This document shows, piece after piece, positions 44,055-55,859 of a stretch of DNA of 64,000 nt (within the stretch, counting starts at the first letter, position 1; each line of letters starts with the position of its first letter). The stretch comes from Rhynchopus sp. YZ270_cl-10. Lineage: Eukaryota > Euglenozoa > Diplonemea > Diplonemida > Diplonemidae. The stretch is taken from positions 1,457,598-1,521,597 of the forward strand of contig OZ037834.1 in assembly GCA_964035575.1 (NCBI GenBank). Direction: 5' to 3'. The notes beneath the pieces were generated by a model that searched no databases, was not told where the DNA came from, and was given only the letters and a program-made list of their open reading frames with translations. Both the position numbers and the translations under genes were made by a program.

Positions 44055-47000
44055 CTAAACGGGATCGCTGACTTCGCTGGGTTCGAGGCGTGGGGTGGGG
44101 GAGACTGAACCCTGTGATTCTTGTGTCGGGGAGATGACATTTGCGTCTGCAGCAGGCGGCAGGGCTGCAGCAGCTGCCTCTGCTGGGTCGAAGTTGTACG
44201 GATCAGACTCTTGTGCCGCACTTTGCGCTGCATCAGCGTTAAGCGGTTCAACCTATAGGAGAATGGGGGTATTGAAAATTTAGGTTAATGTTGAAAATGT
44301 GCGCGAGTAGAGAAAAAGGTTGGTAGACAACCAAGGTCTTTAGTCTTGAGCAGAATGGAAAGGACGCAAAAGGTGATAAATGTTGGTTGTTTAGGATTGT
44401 CTTCGTATTTGGTGTGCATTTATAATAATAATAATTTTGAATCGTCTTATGTGTATCTTCGTCCAAAAGGGGGGTAGAGGGTGGTACCTTGTGTCCAGTG
44501 TATGGTTTGCTGGTGTCTGTTCGTGAGGGCTCGCTGCCGCCCATCATCTCGGTGATAATCTGCTGCTCCCGTTGCAGCTTCGAGTCTTGCTTCCGCTTGC
44601 GGAAGTAGTCGGATTTAACGGTGCCAAACTCGTCTTGGACGTCACGGCACTGACTCTGCAAACGCTTCACCTGCTCCCTGAAGTGTTGCAGACTCACCTC
44701 CATAGCTTTCATCTGTTAGAAAACAATAACAGTAGCAAGAGAAAACCCGCCTTCAGCATCTAAAACATAACCCAAGGGGTGAGCCACCCCAAAAGTTGGT
44801 AAGCCGTAAAGTTCACTACAAATACATTTAAAAAAATGCTTTCAAAAGTTAATACCTGTGACCCCTTCTTAACGAGGTTCTCTTTGTAAACGTTGAGCTG
44901 CTCGGCAACTTCTGGCCCAGGCTGCCGTGAGAGGACGCCCTTCAGCTCGACGTAGAGTTTCTCCTTGTCAGCGATGTGCCGTTCCTTCTCCTGTACTTCC
45001 TCGGTCTTGGCAATGAGCTGTTTCTGCAGTTTGTGTATGCGCTGCAGTGCGTCGAAGGTCGTCGGGTCGCTACCTTCAAGCTTGTGCCATCTGTGCACAT
45101 TCAGGGGGTTTTGAAGCTCCTCCGTCAGCGCCTTCACCTTAGCTGTCTCGCGTATCAAAATGTTGCCCTTCTTGTTGACGTCCACCTTGAGCTGGTCGAT
45201 CTTGGAGATGAAGGCTTTAATGGTAGTCAGCTCAGAGCGCAGCTGAGCAGAGCGGTCGGTAAGTGTGTTCAGCTCAAGCATGCTGTCGCGGTACTGCCCG
45301 TCGCCCTTGGACATGGCAGACTGTTGGATGCGGATGCGCTCGTAGAGGCGTGCGAGCTCGTCGTTGCGCTTGATGAGCTGTGCTCCGAGGATGTCACGCT
45401 CGTTCATCACGTTCTCGTAGTCACGCCGTTGCTTCGCCTTTTCAGAGTCAGCCTCATTAATGATCTCATTCAGTTTGTTGATCTCATTCGATAGACTGCT
45501 GATCTTGCGTGTGTACGCATCCGTCATCGTCGCAAACTTCTGCTTCCGGAGAAGGTACTTCTTCTTCTCCTGCTCCATCTTGCTCTTCTGGATGTTGTGC
45601 TGTACAAGGTCCTTCTCCTTCAGCTGGATCTCCTCCTTCAGCTGCGTGATGGAGTGGTTCATGATTTTGAACTTCCGCCGCATCTCCTGTATCTCCCCGT
45701 GGAGTTCGAGAAGGTTCTTTGAGTAGAGGTTGCGCTCGTTGAGGACCTGCTCGAAGAGGGACTGCTGCTGCTTTAGCTTTGTCTCTGAGTCGTGGATGGC
45801 GCGCTGCGACTCCTCTACTTTGACCTCGAGGACACGCACGGAGTCCATGAGCTTTGCGTACTTGGAGGTGGCGACCTGGCTCTCCTTGTCGTACTGTGCG
45901 GCCTCGTGCTCGAGGTGGTAGATGACTGTGCGTAGCTTGTGTGCATGGCGCTCGTAGCCACGCAGCTCCTGCTCAAGGTTGCGCTTCTGGTTCTCCTTGA
46001 TGAGGAGCCAGTCCTTCTGCTTAGAGGTGTCGCCCTGGCTCTTCAGGTAGTTCTTGTTCAGGATGTCGCGCTCGCGTGTCAGGTCGTCGATCTGCTTGCG
46101 GTCTGTCTCGCAGGCACGTCGTCCGGTGGTGATCTCGAGCCCCATGTTGTGGACCTCCAGTTGCAGGGAGTTGCGTTCGTGCTCTACCTCGCTCTTGCAC
46201 TGTTCAAGGTGGCGGTTGCGTTTGGCGACAGTGTCACGGAGCTTGAGTAGACTGTTGTGCTCGGTGCGCTGCTGTGAGGCATCGTTGTCCTTCTGCTTGA
46301 TGGCGGTCTGTAGAGATTGGTTCTCGGCCTTCACATTCGAGGTGCGCTCGATCTCGTGTTCAAGGTCGTGTTGGTACTTCTGTGTCTTCTTGTTGATTAG
46401 GTCGTACTCCTTGATTGCCTTCTCCGTCGCAGACTTCTGCTCGTGGAGTTGTTCATCAAGCCTGCTGATCGCACCTTGACTCTGCTGGATGACACCCTCA
46501 TTGGTTTTGATCTGCGAGTGGTGCTGGAGAAGCTCCTGTTTCAAGCATTTTAATTCGCGTTCCCAGTGCTCCTTGCGTTGCTTCTCCTTTTCGAGGAGGG
46601 AGTGCTTTTCTAGTGTGATGCTGTCGATGGAGCTGATAGCGGAGTCTTGCCGCTGCTTCTCTTGGAGCAGGGCTTCCATGGACTCTTGGTACTCGGCTAT
46701 GTCTGCTTGGATCGCAGAGAGCTGGGTGTGCTGGGTGTCCTTCTCCTTTTGCAGGTCGTCACGCACTTTGGCAAGCTCGTTGAGGGCAGAGTCGTGCCCG
46801 ACCAGCCCTGAGACACCCTTCTCCACCTGCCGCTCGAGGTCTCGGTGTTCCGTGCGGAGGCGCTTGATGTTCTCCTTCGCCGTCACCTCCTTCTCCATCG
46901 ACTGCTCCAGACGTGACTTTGCCTTATTAATCTCCTTCCGCAACGTCTCAATCGTGCACTGATCACCTGCCGATAAATCCTCTGCAGTCTTTGTCTTTGT

Positions 47001-47237
47001 CTGGCAGGCATGGATCTCTATCTGCAAATCAAGGCATTTCTTCACAAGACGGCGCTCCCCATCATGCAGCTTCAGAAACGATACATGCAATGTGTCATAC
47101 TCCTTGCGATACGTCTCCAACGTATCCTCACCCTCAAGCTCCAAAAGCACCTCTTGGAATTGCCGTTCCAGCTGGTCAAAGGAGGAGTTCTGCTGCTGGA
47201 TCTTCTCAAACTGCTCGTCATCTGCCTTCATCGCCAT
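44055..47237 (-). CDS. CFAP58: Cilia- and flagella-associated protein 58
   Basis: Three exons (47237-44856, 44712-44488, 44252-44055) give 934 residues of almost unbroken coiled coil with a short polar end. CFAP58 (CCDC147) acts in assembly and structure of motile cilia and flagella. Family hallmarks are visible: ERQFQEVLLELEGEDTLETY at the N-terminus, NERNLYSKNLLELHGEIQEM, KKKYLLRKQKFATMTDAYTRK and NPLNVHRWHKLEGSDPTTFD near the end. Human CFAP58 is about 870 residues; the extra length is an Ala/Pro/Ser tail from exon 3. An AG lies three bases before the ATG after a T-rich stretch, a good trans-splice acceptor. The gene shows the organism builds a flagellum. Confidence 0.93.
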
Positions 47238-47857
47238 CTTCTACGATATGGACGAACCAGATAATTAAAACAAAACAAAAAAACTTTGTATTAGTGTAGA
47301 ACACCCGAGGAGGAGCACTCCACGGGTGGTGTAATAGGGTAAAGGGGGAGGGGGAGGGAGGAGGGGAGGGGGGCTGTATTGGATGTGCAGGGAGAGGGGA
47401 AGGGGAGAAAGAGGGGGGGAGGGAAAGGGTGGAATATTAGTTTTGATTCTATTTTTCTTCGTTCGTTTTCGTTTACATCGATGGCATGTGCTTCATTTCA
47501 ATTCATTTTTTTAGGTACGCAACTACTGAAACCTACGGGATTTTACCAAGTGCGGTCCGACAACATTCTGTTGATATTAATGTTATAATTTTTTATCTGG
47601 CATTTTATTTTTTAAAAACTCTGGGGAGTCTGGGCTAGCTAGAGAACAAAAGGAAATGCATAATTTTCAAAGACTTCGCTAAATCAGAGAACCCCTTGAA
47701 AGATGACTGAACACAAAAGGGGTGTGATGTGTTGAAACGATGCGGTGATGTCACAATTATTCCATTCTTTCTTTTGGAAAAAAAAATGTTGGAAATGGCA
47801 TTACCGATGCTTTAAAAAATGCCCCGTTTTGTTACCTTGCTCTGTCTCTTGGAGTAA
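47238..47857. other. Intergenic region
   Basis: About 620 bp. The 47330-47430 stretch is purine-rich on the plus strand, so pyrimidine-rich on the gene strand, upstream of CFAP58. Nothing else is seen, apart from a possible small downstream exon of the membrane-protein gene (see that entry). Confidence 0.45.
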
Positions 47858-48187
47858 TCATACCAACACAACGGTCACAACTATGCTGGGCAGTACCTTC
47901 GCGAGATACCACACCATGGTGATAGGCGAGTGGAGGAGTGCGACCAAGTAAGCAACACAAAGATATGCCGCCACGTCCCCAGGCATGAGTGGGAGCGTGC
48001 TGCACACCGCGCTCACAAGGCTCTCTCTAACAAAACCCTCCCAGTTGCCCGCACTTAGCACATAGTGGCTCCACACCACCATGCCGTAGAACAGCCCCAG
48101 ATGCACCCATCCCACCTTAAATGCTGCAAAGCAAAACACTGGCAACACCAAAGAGAGCTGTGTTAGTAGAAATATATTTTTCCCCAT
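47858..48187 (-). CDS. Small polytopic membrane protein, about 109 aa
   Basis: From the ATG at 48187 the frame encodes 109 residues with about four hydrophobic segments: IFLLTQLSLVLPVFCFAAF, LGLFYGMVVWSHYVL, a MPGDVAAYLCVAYLVALL stretch and VLPSIVVTVVLV. An upstream in-frame ATG at 48364 exists, but the added residues are low-complexity and a T-rich tract separates the two, so the internal start is preferred. The stop overlaps a GTATGA that could be a 5' splice site. If used, a downstream exon starting near 47720 would give a slightly longer end. Family not recognised. Confidence 0.55.
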   Translation of the reverse strand: MGKNIFLLTQLSLVLPVFCFAAFKVGWVHLGLFYGMVVWSHYVLSAGNWEGFVRESLVSAVCSTLPLMPGDVAAYLCVAYLVALLHSPITMVWYLAKVLPSIVVTVVLV

Positions 48188-48631
48188 GATAATCAATGTA
48201 GCATAGTGCGTTTTGTTTTTTTTCGAGGAGAAAAAAAAAAATGATTGAATTAGTGAAAACAAAGTTGTGTTGATGCACTTTGTGTTTTCCCTCCTAAAAC
48301 AGCACAGATCCCATACCAACGCTGTTGCACAGATCCCACCGAAGGATTCCGGTGCTGAATGCATTGTACTCTACTTGAGGCGTTTTTATCTCATTTTCCC
48401 TGAAATTTGAATAGTTTGATGGATCGGGGAAAAGGGGTGAAAAATAGAGAAAAGAGTGTCGAGTGTAGAGGAACAAATGAAGTGAAGCTGATTAACGTAC
48501 AGACATCTCGTGGTGGATGTAGGCATGCAAACAAAGGTACAACACTACGGCAAAACAAACCCCTTCTCAATTATTTGTTCTTTTTGTTATATGGGAAAGG
48601 CTGCGACCCCAACCCTCTTATGCTATCCCCT

Positions 48632-49090
48632 TCATTCATCAAAGCCGAGCTTTGACTTATCCTTGACTGATTTGATGCGTTTCTTTGTGGGCTTCGTTTT
48701 TGGTTGTTTCGTAGATGTTGCTTTGGCATCATTATCACAATCATCATCGCCGTCACGTTTGCGCTTCTTTTTGGAGGTAAATGCGTGGACACCGAGCTGT
48801 TCTTGAAGGGCAAGGTTCTGGCCGGATTTGACTGTATCCAGTAGGTCGGCATCAAGGTTGCCTTTGTTCACATCTGCACCGCTGTCCATGTATTCCTTAA
48901 GGGCCGCTGCCTTGACCCGCTTATCCTCCTCATCGTCTGAGAGCTCCCCGCAGTCAGCATTATCCCGCTTCGCTTGTGCAGGCGACTCACGTGCCACAGT
49001 CATACCCTGCAAGAACTTCGGGATCTGTCGTTGGAACTGCATCCCTTCAGGCATCCCCCCGCCCCCTCCCCCACGACCCCGACCACCCAT
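48632..49090 (-). CDS. DUF4604 / KIAA1143-like small protein, 152 aa
   Basis: A single exon. A Gly/Arg-rich start is followed by FQRQIPKFLQGM, then an acidic DDEEDKRVKAAALKEY segment, and a highly basic tail (SKKKRKRDGD, KPTKKRIKSVKDKSK). This order (aromatic-basic motif with P-K-F-L, acidic middle, lysine-rich C-terminus) fits the DUF4604/KIAA1143 family of small nuclear proteins, several of which are linked to spliceosome samples. The match is by pattern and short, so moderate confidence. A minus-strand CCTCTCCTCAAATAACCACATCAG before the start is a good acceptor-like site. Confidence 0.6.
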   Translation of the reverse strand: MGGRGRGGGGGGMPEGMQFQRQIPKFLQGMTVARESPAQAKRDNADCGELSDDEEDKRVKAAALKEYMDSGADVNKGNLDADLLDTVKSGQNLALQEQLGVHAFTSKKKRKRDGDDDCDNDAKATSTKQPKTKPTKKRIKSVKDKSKLGFDE

Positions 49091-49135
49091 ATGAGGTGTT
49101 TTCTGATGTGGTTATTTGAGGAGAGGATTGAAAAG

Positions 49136-49340
49136 GGGGTTGACTTGGAACACAAAACCCTCTGACGGTGCACCTTGGCGTGAGACCAGAACACAGTAGG
49201 GGTGGAACCGAACCATGCTGAAACCAGTTTCGACCTGTGCACACTAGACTATCTCACCTGTATTTCAAGTTTCCAGTGAACGGGAACAACCGTCACCCTG
49301 TCCCCACATCCATTTCGCGGTTCACATCTTATATTCCCTC
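49136..49340 (+). repeat. Short interspersed-like repeat with an internal insertion
   Basis: Begins GTTGACTTGGAACACAAAAC, continues CCTCTGACGGTGCACCTTGG and ends ACATCCATTTCGCGGTTCAC. The two conserved halves are farther apart than in other copies. Confidence 0.5.
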
Positions 49341-49894
49341 TGCCCGCTCACCTAGGAATCTAAGTACTAAGGATGAAAGGTGGTCATTGGAGATCATGAG
49401 GCTTGTGTGATGTAGGTTCCGGCTGGGTCCTCTCCCCGTTTTTTGAAACGGCCGACAAAAACAGGGTAGTACTAGTGATATTTGAGGAGAAATTGTCAAG
49501 TGGAAAAACTCTTGGTTACCTTTTGTTTCCAGGTTGTGCGAATGGTTTTCTTTCTTTTGTGGGATCCTGGGGTAAGGCGAGGGGAAGGTGGTGGGGGAGG
49601 GAGGGAGGGGGATATGCGGTATCCTTTACGCCAACAGTGACACTGTCTTGTAAAAACGGTGGATGGTTTTTGTGTATCCCTCCCTCCCCCCGATGCCCCT
49701 CTTTCTTTCGGGGGGCAAGAGTGTAACAAAATGGCAACATCCGCGCACCCTCACACAGCTACAAGAAAGCACTCATCAGAGCTGGCTTCCTTTTGTTTCC
49801 CCCTCTCTCGTGCGATTATCACTCCTTCTCCTCTCCCCCTCTTCCCTTGCCCCCTTTCTCTTTCGTCACCCTTTTTCCGCAGATTTGGGTCTTA
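49341..49894. other. Intergenic region
   Basis: About 550 bp downstream of the Alba-like gene. It contains G-rich (49570-49610) and C/T-rich (49680-49870) stretches; no gene seen. Confidence 0.45.
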
Positions 49895-52800
49895 TTATTC
49901 TTCAGGTTTTGGTGTGACGAGGGCTGCAGGCGGCTCGTCGGAACTAGCGTCGGACGGGGTATCAGAAAGATCGGATGCAACGTTGCTGTGGACAGTACTG
50001 CTCTCAGATGTGTGTCTGGGGATGGCACTACTTCTGATGGGTGGGCTGCTCCGCACGGGGTGGTCATCAGCTAGCGCAGGGATGTGGAAGTTCAGCCCCT
50101 GCCGGTTCATGCGTGATTGCGGAATGATGTAGAACGGAATGTGCTGCTTCGCGAGAACACGTGACAGCGAGGTCTGAAGGGAGGAGGAAGGTTTATACAG
50201 GAAAATACATTCGTTTCATCTACCAATTCAAGAGAACAGAACGCACTGCGGTAGGCCCACTCTTCCCAAAAAAAAAAAAAAAATTGTTTGACACCTCACT
50301 TGCTTGCAATCTTTTTTTAGAAAGTAATCTTTGCTATGAACAGAACACAAAATCGTCCCATCATTCCTACACATAAAAATATAAAGGGGGGAAAAGGAAG
50401 AAAAGTTGGCAAATTGTAGCGTAATCATCTCGCTTTAAAAAATGGGGGAGGAGAGTCTGAGGGAGAGTTGGGGGGAGACGTACCAACTGAGCTTTGCCAT
50501 TTGCTCCGCATTGGAAATCCCCCTCCATCGCAAGTCTGACAACAGACTCTGCCACTGCGCTTGGCCCGTCGTAGAAGCGTAGGGGCTTGAAGATAGAGGA
50601 GGCCTGGTGGCCGCGCTCCTTCTGCCACTCCTCGCGTTCAATGGTGATGGTGACACCGATGCCTATGTTTGTTGCGCTCATCTTGAGGAGCTGTGTACCG
50701 CCGTTCGCCTCCACTGTCTCCTGCAGAACCTTCATCGCCCTGGGGAGTCTGTCCACATCATTCACGTGGAACTCAAATTTGTCGTGCACCTTAACAGCCT
50801 TCTGCACCATCGCTTCGCAGTTCGGCTTGAAATCAACGCGCGTCGGGATAACAAGCTTCTCCACCATCAACTCTACAAAGAAACGCTCTGCCTGTGGACT
50901 CATGACCTTCTCTTTGTTCACACCCTCTGAGATGTCCTTTGGCCGTGAGTAAAACGTGACCGGACAAGTGTCGGCAAGCATCGTCAATGCCTCCAGCGCT
51001 GTTGGGGCACCCTGTAGGTGAGATGGTGGTGTGACAACAAAAGTGTCAGGTGCAAAACAGAACCTGAAAAACCCGGAATGCACTTCAAAATTCCTAATTT
51101 CACATAAGGGAGCAGGCCATATCCTAAATCGGGATTTTTTTGGAAAATTTTCAAAAACTGGATCCAGAATTTTTCTCCGGGAAAAAATTTTTTTTCCAGA
51201 AAAAAAACCCATTCCGAGCTTTCTCCCCTCCGTTGGCGGGGCATGCTCCCCTCATATATTGCAAACAAGACACAATAAAGAGTACTTGAAACGTGGTGAA
51301 ACGCAGCTCCAATAAATCATTAGGATAAATCCCACCCTTCTTTTTTCTTTTTTTTCCAGTGTTTCCCAGCTTCTCACCTAACTCTGAAAATAGGTGAGAT
51401 TTTGCGGTTTTGCGGGTTTTGGTAGAGGTGTGGCGAGCCCGGGCGCGCTTCGCGCGCCCGGGTCCCCACCTTAGCTCAAGTTGGGGGCCTCCGGCGGAAT
51501 GTGAGAATTTCTCGGAGTTCGGCACTTCATTGATATTTGCACCAGGCACGCGTGGTCACGAATTATCAGTAACCTCAGTACATTTACAAAATAAACGGCA
51601 GTCATGGCAGGCATGGCACCCAAGCGAAGCCACGGTACGCAACATTTCTAAAAATTGTTGACATAAATGTCACTGTCGTTGGAAGATTGGGGGGTCAGCT
51701 TGTTTTTGTGCCAAAATTTTTTCAGCACTGCTGACCAGGGACATTGGGAACATAGGGATTTTTGCGGAGCAAAAAAAAAAAACAAACAAATGGCGCCGCA
51801 GGCGAAAAAAATTTAGGGTACGGTGTAAAAATCTATCTTTTTACACCACATAGTCACACACCGAACCCTTTTTTGCGGAGCAAAAAAGGGAAAATGGCGC
51901 CGCAGGCAAAAAAAAATTGAGGTACAGCCTGGATGGTGCGGTCAGCAACCCAGTTTCATGGTACTCCCGTGGTTCAACCATGATTTTTTCCCCCCGGGCC
52001 CCCCCGCCACACTGGGCCACGGGAAAATTTTTTTCCCGAAATTTTTAACTCGGATCCAGAAATCAGGGGAAAAAAAAAACGGGAAAAAAGTATGAAAAAC
52101 CCCGGAAAAAAGTGGGATCCAGAATCCAGATTAGGAAATAGCCTGTAAGGGAGAGAGAAAAAAAAAATATTGTTCCAGAAAAACCTGTGAAGGTTTAAAA
52201 AAAAAACAAAAATTGCATTTTTGGAGATCAGTCTCTCTCTTGCCAACACAACAATTGCACTAAAACCAAAAATCAAAACAAAAAATCTCATACTTGTAAT
52301 GTTGCACGCAGGTGTACAACTCGACCTGCTTCCACCCCCCCTTTGACCATATCGGCAATCTTTTCGGCCCTGAGGTTACCGAGCCCGACGGTGACGCGAA
52401 GTGATGTGCTCTCCTTTGCAAGCTCCTTCGTAAGGGTAATGACGTATGACCCCGAGCTCAGCGGATCGTCATCCTACAGTGGTAAAGGGTGTTGTTGTAG
52501 ATATCGCGAACAGGTCATATTTGCAGGGGTTAAAAATGGGGTATCATATTTGGGTAAAAACGACTTTGAAAACAAAAGACGATAACTTCCGTCGACGTGA
52601 ATCGTTTGATATGTTTAGGGTGAAACATTTTTTGATTTGATCTTCTTTGCACTGGCTTGAGTAATTCCAGACTGTGCAATGCTTCTATAAGAATAGAACA
52701 CTGTTCCATTTTCAGAGCTGTGTCCATTTTATTGTGGGGGAGGGGCAGTACCTGTGCAGTGTCGACACTCATCGTCAACGGAATGCGGTCGTTCTCAAGG

Positions 52801-54415
52801 AAGTCTGTTGCAAGCTCGCATGCTTTCAGTGCAGCCCGGACCGATTCAAATGAATCAACTGGAAGGGGGCGTGTCGGTGGTGCGCGAAACAATGAAGTAA
52901 TTGGGGGAGAGGGAGTTTATATCTGTCAAATATGCTTTGAAATACTGCACAAATCCTAGTCGAAACGCGAATAGACGCAGAAATACCACGCAAACTGTTT
53001 AAACAACAGAGGGTAGCATCAAAATAGAAACTGAGCTCAGCATGTGGTAAAGAAAACTTGAAAGATGAAGGTGTCGTAAATTTATTTAAAAAAATCTCCG
53101 TAAAAAATAAGACCTGACAATCAATCCGCACTCAGGTGTCCTAAGGCAAGCAAGTGAGAACAGAAATCTCATGTAGAGTATAAGGGTAAAAGCTTGCTGG
53201 GTATATTTTACACAAGAAATCAGGCAGCCTTCAAAAAAAAGTGGTGTTGAAATACAAAGCCCTCTCGTGACAGTGTACCTTGGTACAATGACCGGCTTGA
53301 AAAAAAAGGGGGGGGCATGAAAATTTAACGACATACTGGATGCAATCACCTTCGCTACCTTCGTCCCACTCTCCTCTTTGAACATATGCTTGAGGTACCC
53401 TGCAAGCTTCGGAGGTTTCGTGTATTTTGAAACAAAGACAACCTTCGCAGACCCTGGAAGAGGGAGGATCTTCAAGTGAATAGCCGTGTACTCGCCCTCT
53501 CTGATTGGGGGGAAAAGAATGCAAATAAAATACGTATCTGGTGCTCCTGGAAACCCCATTTTGCGTACTTGTTGCGCACTTTGTGCACGAACAAAAAATA
53601 CAGGAATACCCTATATTGCGTAGTTGTTGCGTACTTGGTACTTTTTATTTCAGGAGCACCAGTATCTTCTTTTCACAGTCAACTAAATGTAACATTTACA
53701 CCCGCCCTCTGCACAATAATTTGTCAAATTTACTAGAAGACAAAATGGACACGTTCACTTAATTTAAATTTACATACTCATTCTTTGCCAGGGTTGGGAT
53801 GAACTCTGTCTGGTTATTCAAATGCGAAATTGCAACTATGCCCTTCTGGACGGAGGTGGGTCCTGCCACTGCGAGACAGCACGCCTGTCCAATTTTCTGC
53901 GCAGCTTCTGCTATTTGCAGAATCGCAGACCCGTGTGACGCAGCACCGACACGATTCGGTGCAACGTTGTGATGCGACAAATCTGTTGGCGGGCGGAGCA
54001 GAACTCTCACTGCATAGTACGTTGCAGGTGCACCCTTTTCCGTTACCGTCTCTGACTTGCTTGCCCGACAGTAGAGAAGGCCCTCCTCAACAAGAAGCTC
54101 CTGCGTCACTGAGAGCGCCTTCACAAGCTGGTTCAGCCCGGACACCCCAATAGTCGTTAGGGTAAGAGGCTCCTTACTCTCCCTCAATCTCTGCGTCAGC
54201 CACCCACTGAGACTTGACGTCTTCGTGTCACTGCGCACACGGACAACGGAGCTGTTTGGGCGATCTTGCGGCGCGTCAACGGACACACATCGTCGCTGCA
54301 CACACTGGGGAAAAACGGGTAGTGCCTTCACGCCAACTTCTAGCACATTGCTATTGGATGTCTGTGTAGCTCCTGCAACAACCCGACACATCTGTACTGC
54401 TACGGCTCGTTTCAT
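49895..54415 (-). CDS. 631-aa protein with mitochondrial-like N-terminus and Alba/SpoVS-like repeats
   Basis: Six exons (54415-53778, 53500-53337, 52858-52752, 52473-52294, 51011-50484, 50173-49895) join in frame. The N-terminus (MKRAVAVQMCRVVAGATQ) is basic and amphipathic, as in mitochondrial presequences. The body holds several similar alpha/beta units. The clearest, about residues 60-145, reads SLSGWLTQRL, TLTTIGVSGLNQLVKALSV and YYAVRVLLRP. That is the small fold of Alba/SpoVS nucleic-acid-binding proteins, with the typical Ile-Gly and invariant-like Lys before ALSV. Later units contain KSAT-like SATNIGIGVTITIE and GPSAVAESVVRLAMEG. The last 60 residues are disordered. A mitochondrial RNA-binding role is a reasonable inference. 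The 1.3-kb fourth intron is filled with repeats. Confidence 0.7.
51438..51462. repeat. Perfect GC hairpin, 11-bp stem
   Basis: CCCGGGCGCGC, loop TTC, GCGCGCCCGGG. It lies in the fourth intron of the Alba-like gene within repetitive DNA that also carries CGAAGCCACGGTACGCAACA, a word shared with 59040. Confidence 0.9.
53243..53300 (+). repeat. Short interspersed-like repeat fragment in an intron
   Basis: Reads GTTGAAATACAAAGCCCTCT, CGTGACAGTGTACCTTGGTA and CAATGACCGGCTTG, the left half of the family consensus. It lies in the second intron of the Alba-like gene. Confidence 0.6.
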
Positions 54416-55859
54416 TATCACTTCGACCAAAATCCACCAAAGAGGGTGGGAAGTTTGTTGTGTATGTCTGTAGATGTCAGGGTGATGGAAGGTGGTGCTG
54501 GAGGTAAGGGCGTCGTGAAGGGGAAAGAAAGAACACTACCAGGGATGGGTGCAGTTCAAAAGTAAACAGATGTGGGGAAAAGTTCCCAGCTACTAGAAAA
54601 GGAGTTTGGGAAGAGAGCCACACGCAAAAAAGAATGTGGAAAAAGGAGGGAAGGGGTGGGAAAGGGAGGTAGGATAATTATCGTGGCAACTAGTCCGAAA
54701 CACGATTTCATCAGCTTTATTCGGTTGTGACCAACTAACAGTGCAGTAGCATTTCAGATCGTAAAGGTGACCCCACGTGGTAACAGCATTGCGGCAAATG
54801 TACCCAAAATAACGGTCAATCCACCAATATTTAAAAAAAAACAAGTCGTCTAGAAAGGGAAAGTACTACAATGTCATCACATGAGAAAGTCAGTCCAAGT
54901 GACAATAGCCTCTCTGTCGGAATGGAAAGTAAAGTTGCTAACGTTAAAACACTTATCATTACATATTTAAGGTTGCTGCCATCCTCACACCCCACAGCGC
55001 TATCTCTCCGCGTATAGCCCTGCCTCACAGGCTGGGTTATACCAAAGCGCGAAAATGCGCCCCAGTATACTACTGTAAGAAAATTTCGGGAGTGGAAATA
55101 TTAGTCCCCAAAAACGTGCATAAGAAAATCAGATCCCAGAGATATTTGTTTGAAATTCATATTCTCGTGTCTCGCATTTACGTGCGAAAGGCCTTCGATA
55201 CCGTGCTTTCCTAACGAAATCAATAAGCAAAACGCGTCTCTCCACCGATTCCCGGCTAATTGGGTGACTTTCTGTCTCGACACCTGTCTTTGTCGAGTGG
55301 GGAACGGAAATCTGCTTGTAATAAATCATGCACACTCTTTTGTTAAAAAACATATCAAAAAGCCACTCTAAACGTTGCAACGTTACAACTCAGCCATTCA
55401 AACGCGTCCCTTTCAACGGGTCCGCATAAAAGTATCCTTTTCAACGCATCCGATCTAACGTGTCCGTTCTAACTCGTGCGTTCTAACGCATCCGTTCTAA
55501 CGCGTCCTTTCTAACGCATGCGACGCGACGAGTTTGCGGGTTTGCGGGTTTGCGGGTTTGTAAAAATCTACCATAACTGATTTTCTATTTTTTATTTTAT
55601 TTTGTAAGAATTTTGGTGCAAATTATTACATACCGAAGATGAGCTTTCGAATATCTCGTGAGCTGGCAGTGACTATTTCTTGTTTCCTTTTTTTATTACA
55701 TTCAGACACAATAGTTATTTAAAGAGACAGGTTTGTGCTGAAACGATCTACATAACCAAGGTGTGGAGAGTATCAGAAAAGCAAGATAACAAAAAGATTA
55801 TTTGTAGGTTAAAACTTAGACAACAACACCTACAAGAGGAAACAAAAAACACACATCCC
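54416..55859. other. Intergenic interval with decayed repeats
   Basis: About 1.4 kb containing a fragment of LINE reverse transcriptase (55155-55375), a degenerate tandem of the word TTCTAACGCGTCC (55410-55530) and three copies of TTTGCGGG (55535-55560). No host gene was seen. Confidence 0.55.
55155..55375 (+). pseudogene. LINE reverse-transcriptase fragment
   Basis: One plus-strand frame gives VRKAFDTVLS, matching the KAFD motif that holds the first catalytic Asp of LINE reverse transcriptases. After the stop TAA in that frame, another frame continues with NKQNASLHRFPANWVTFCLD, like the segment that follows motif A. The two parts need a frameshift, so this is a dead, short fragment. Its family is not determined. 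Confidence 0.5.

Noticed and set aside
47720-47857. An extra downstream exon for the small membrane protein
   Set aside because: A GTATGA overlaps the stop and an acceptor-like AG exists, but the added residues show no conserved feature, so it is only noted as an alternative.
54831-54900. Minus-strand TFSCDDIVVLS resembling a reverse-transcriptase YADD box
   Set aside because: Isolated, on the opposite strand from the nearby RT fragment and without flanking RT motifs; probably chance.
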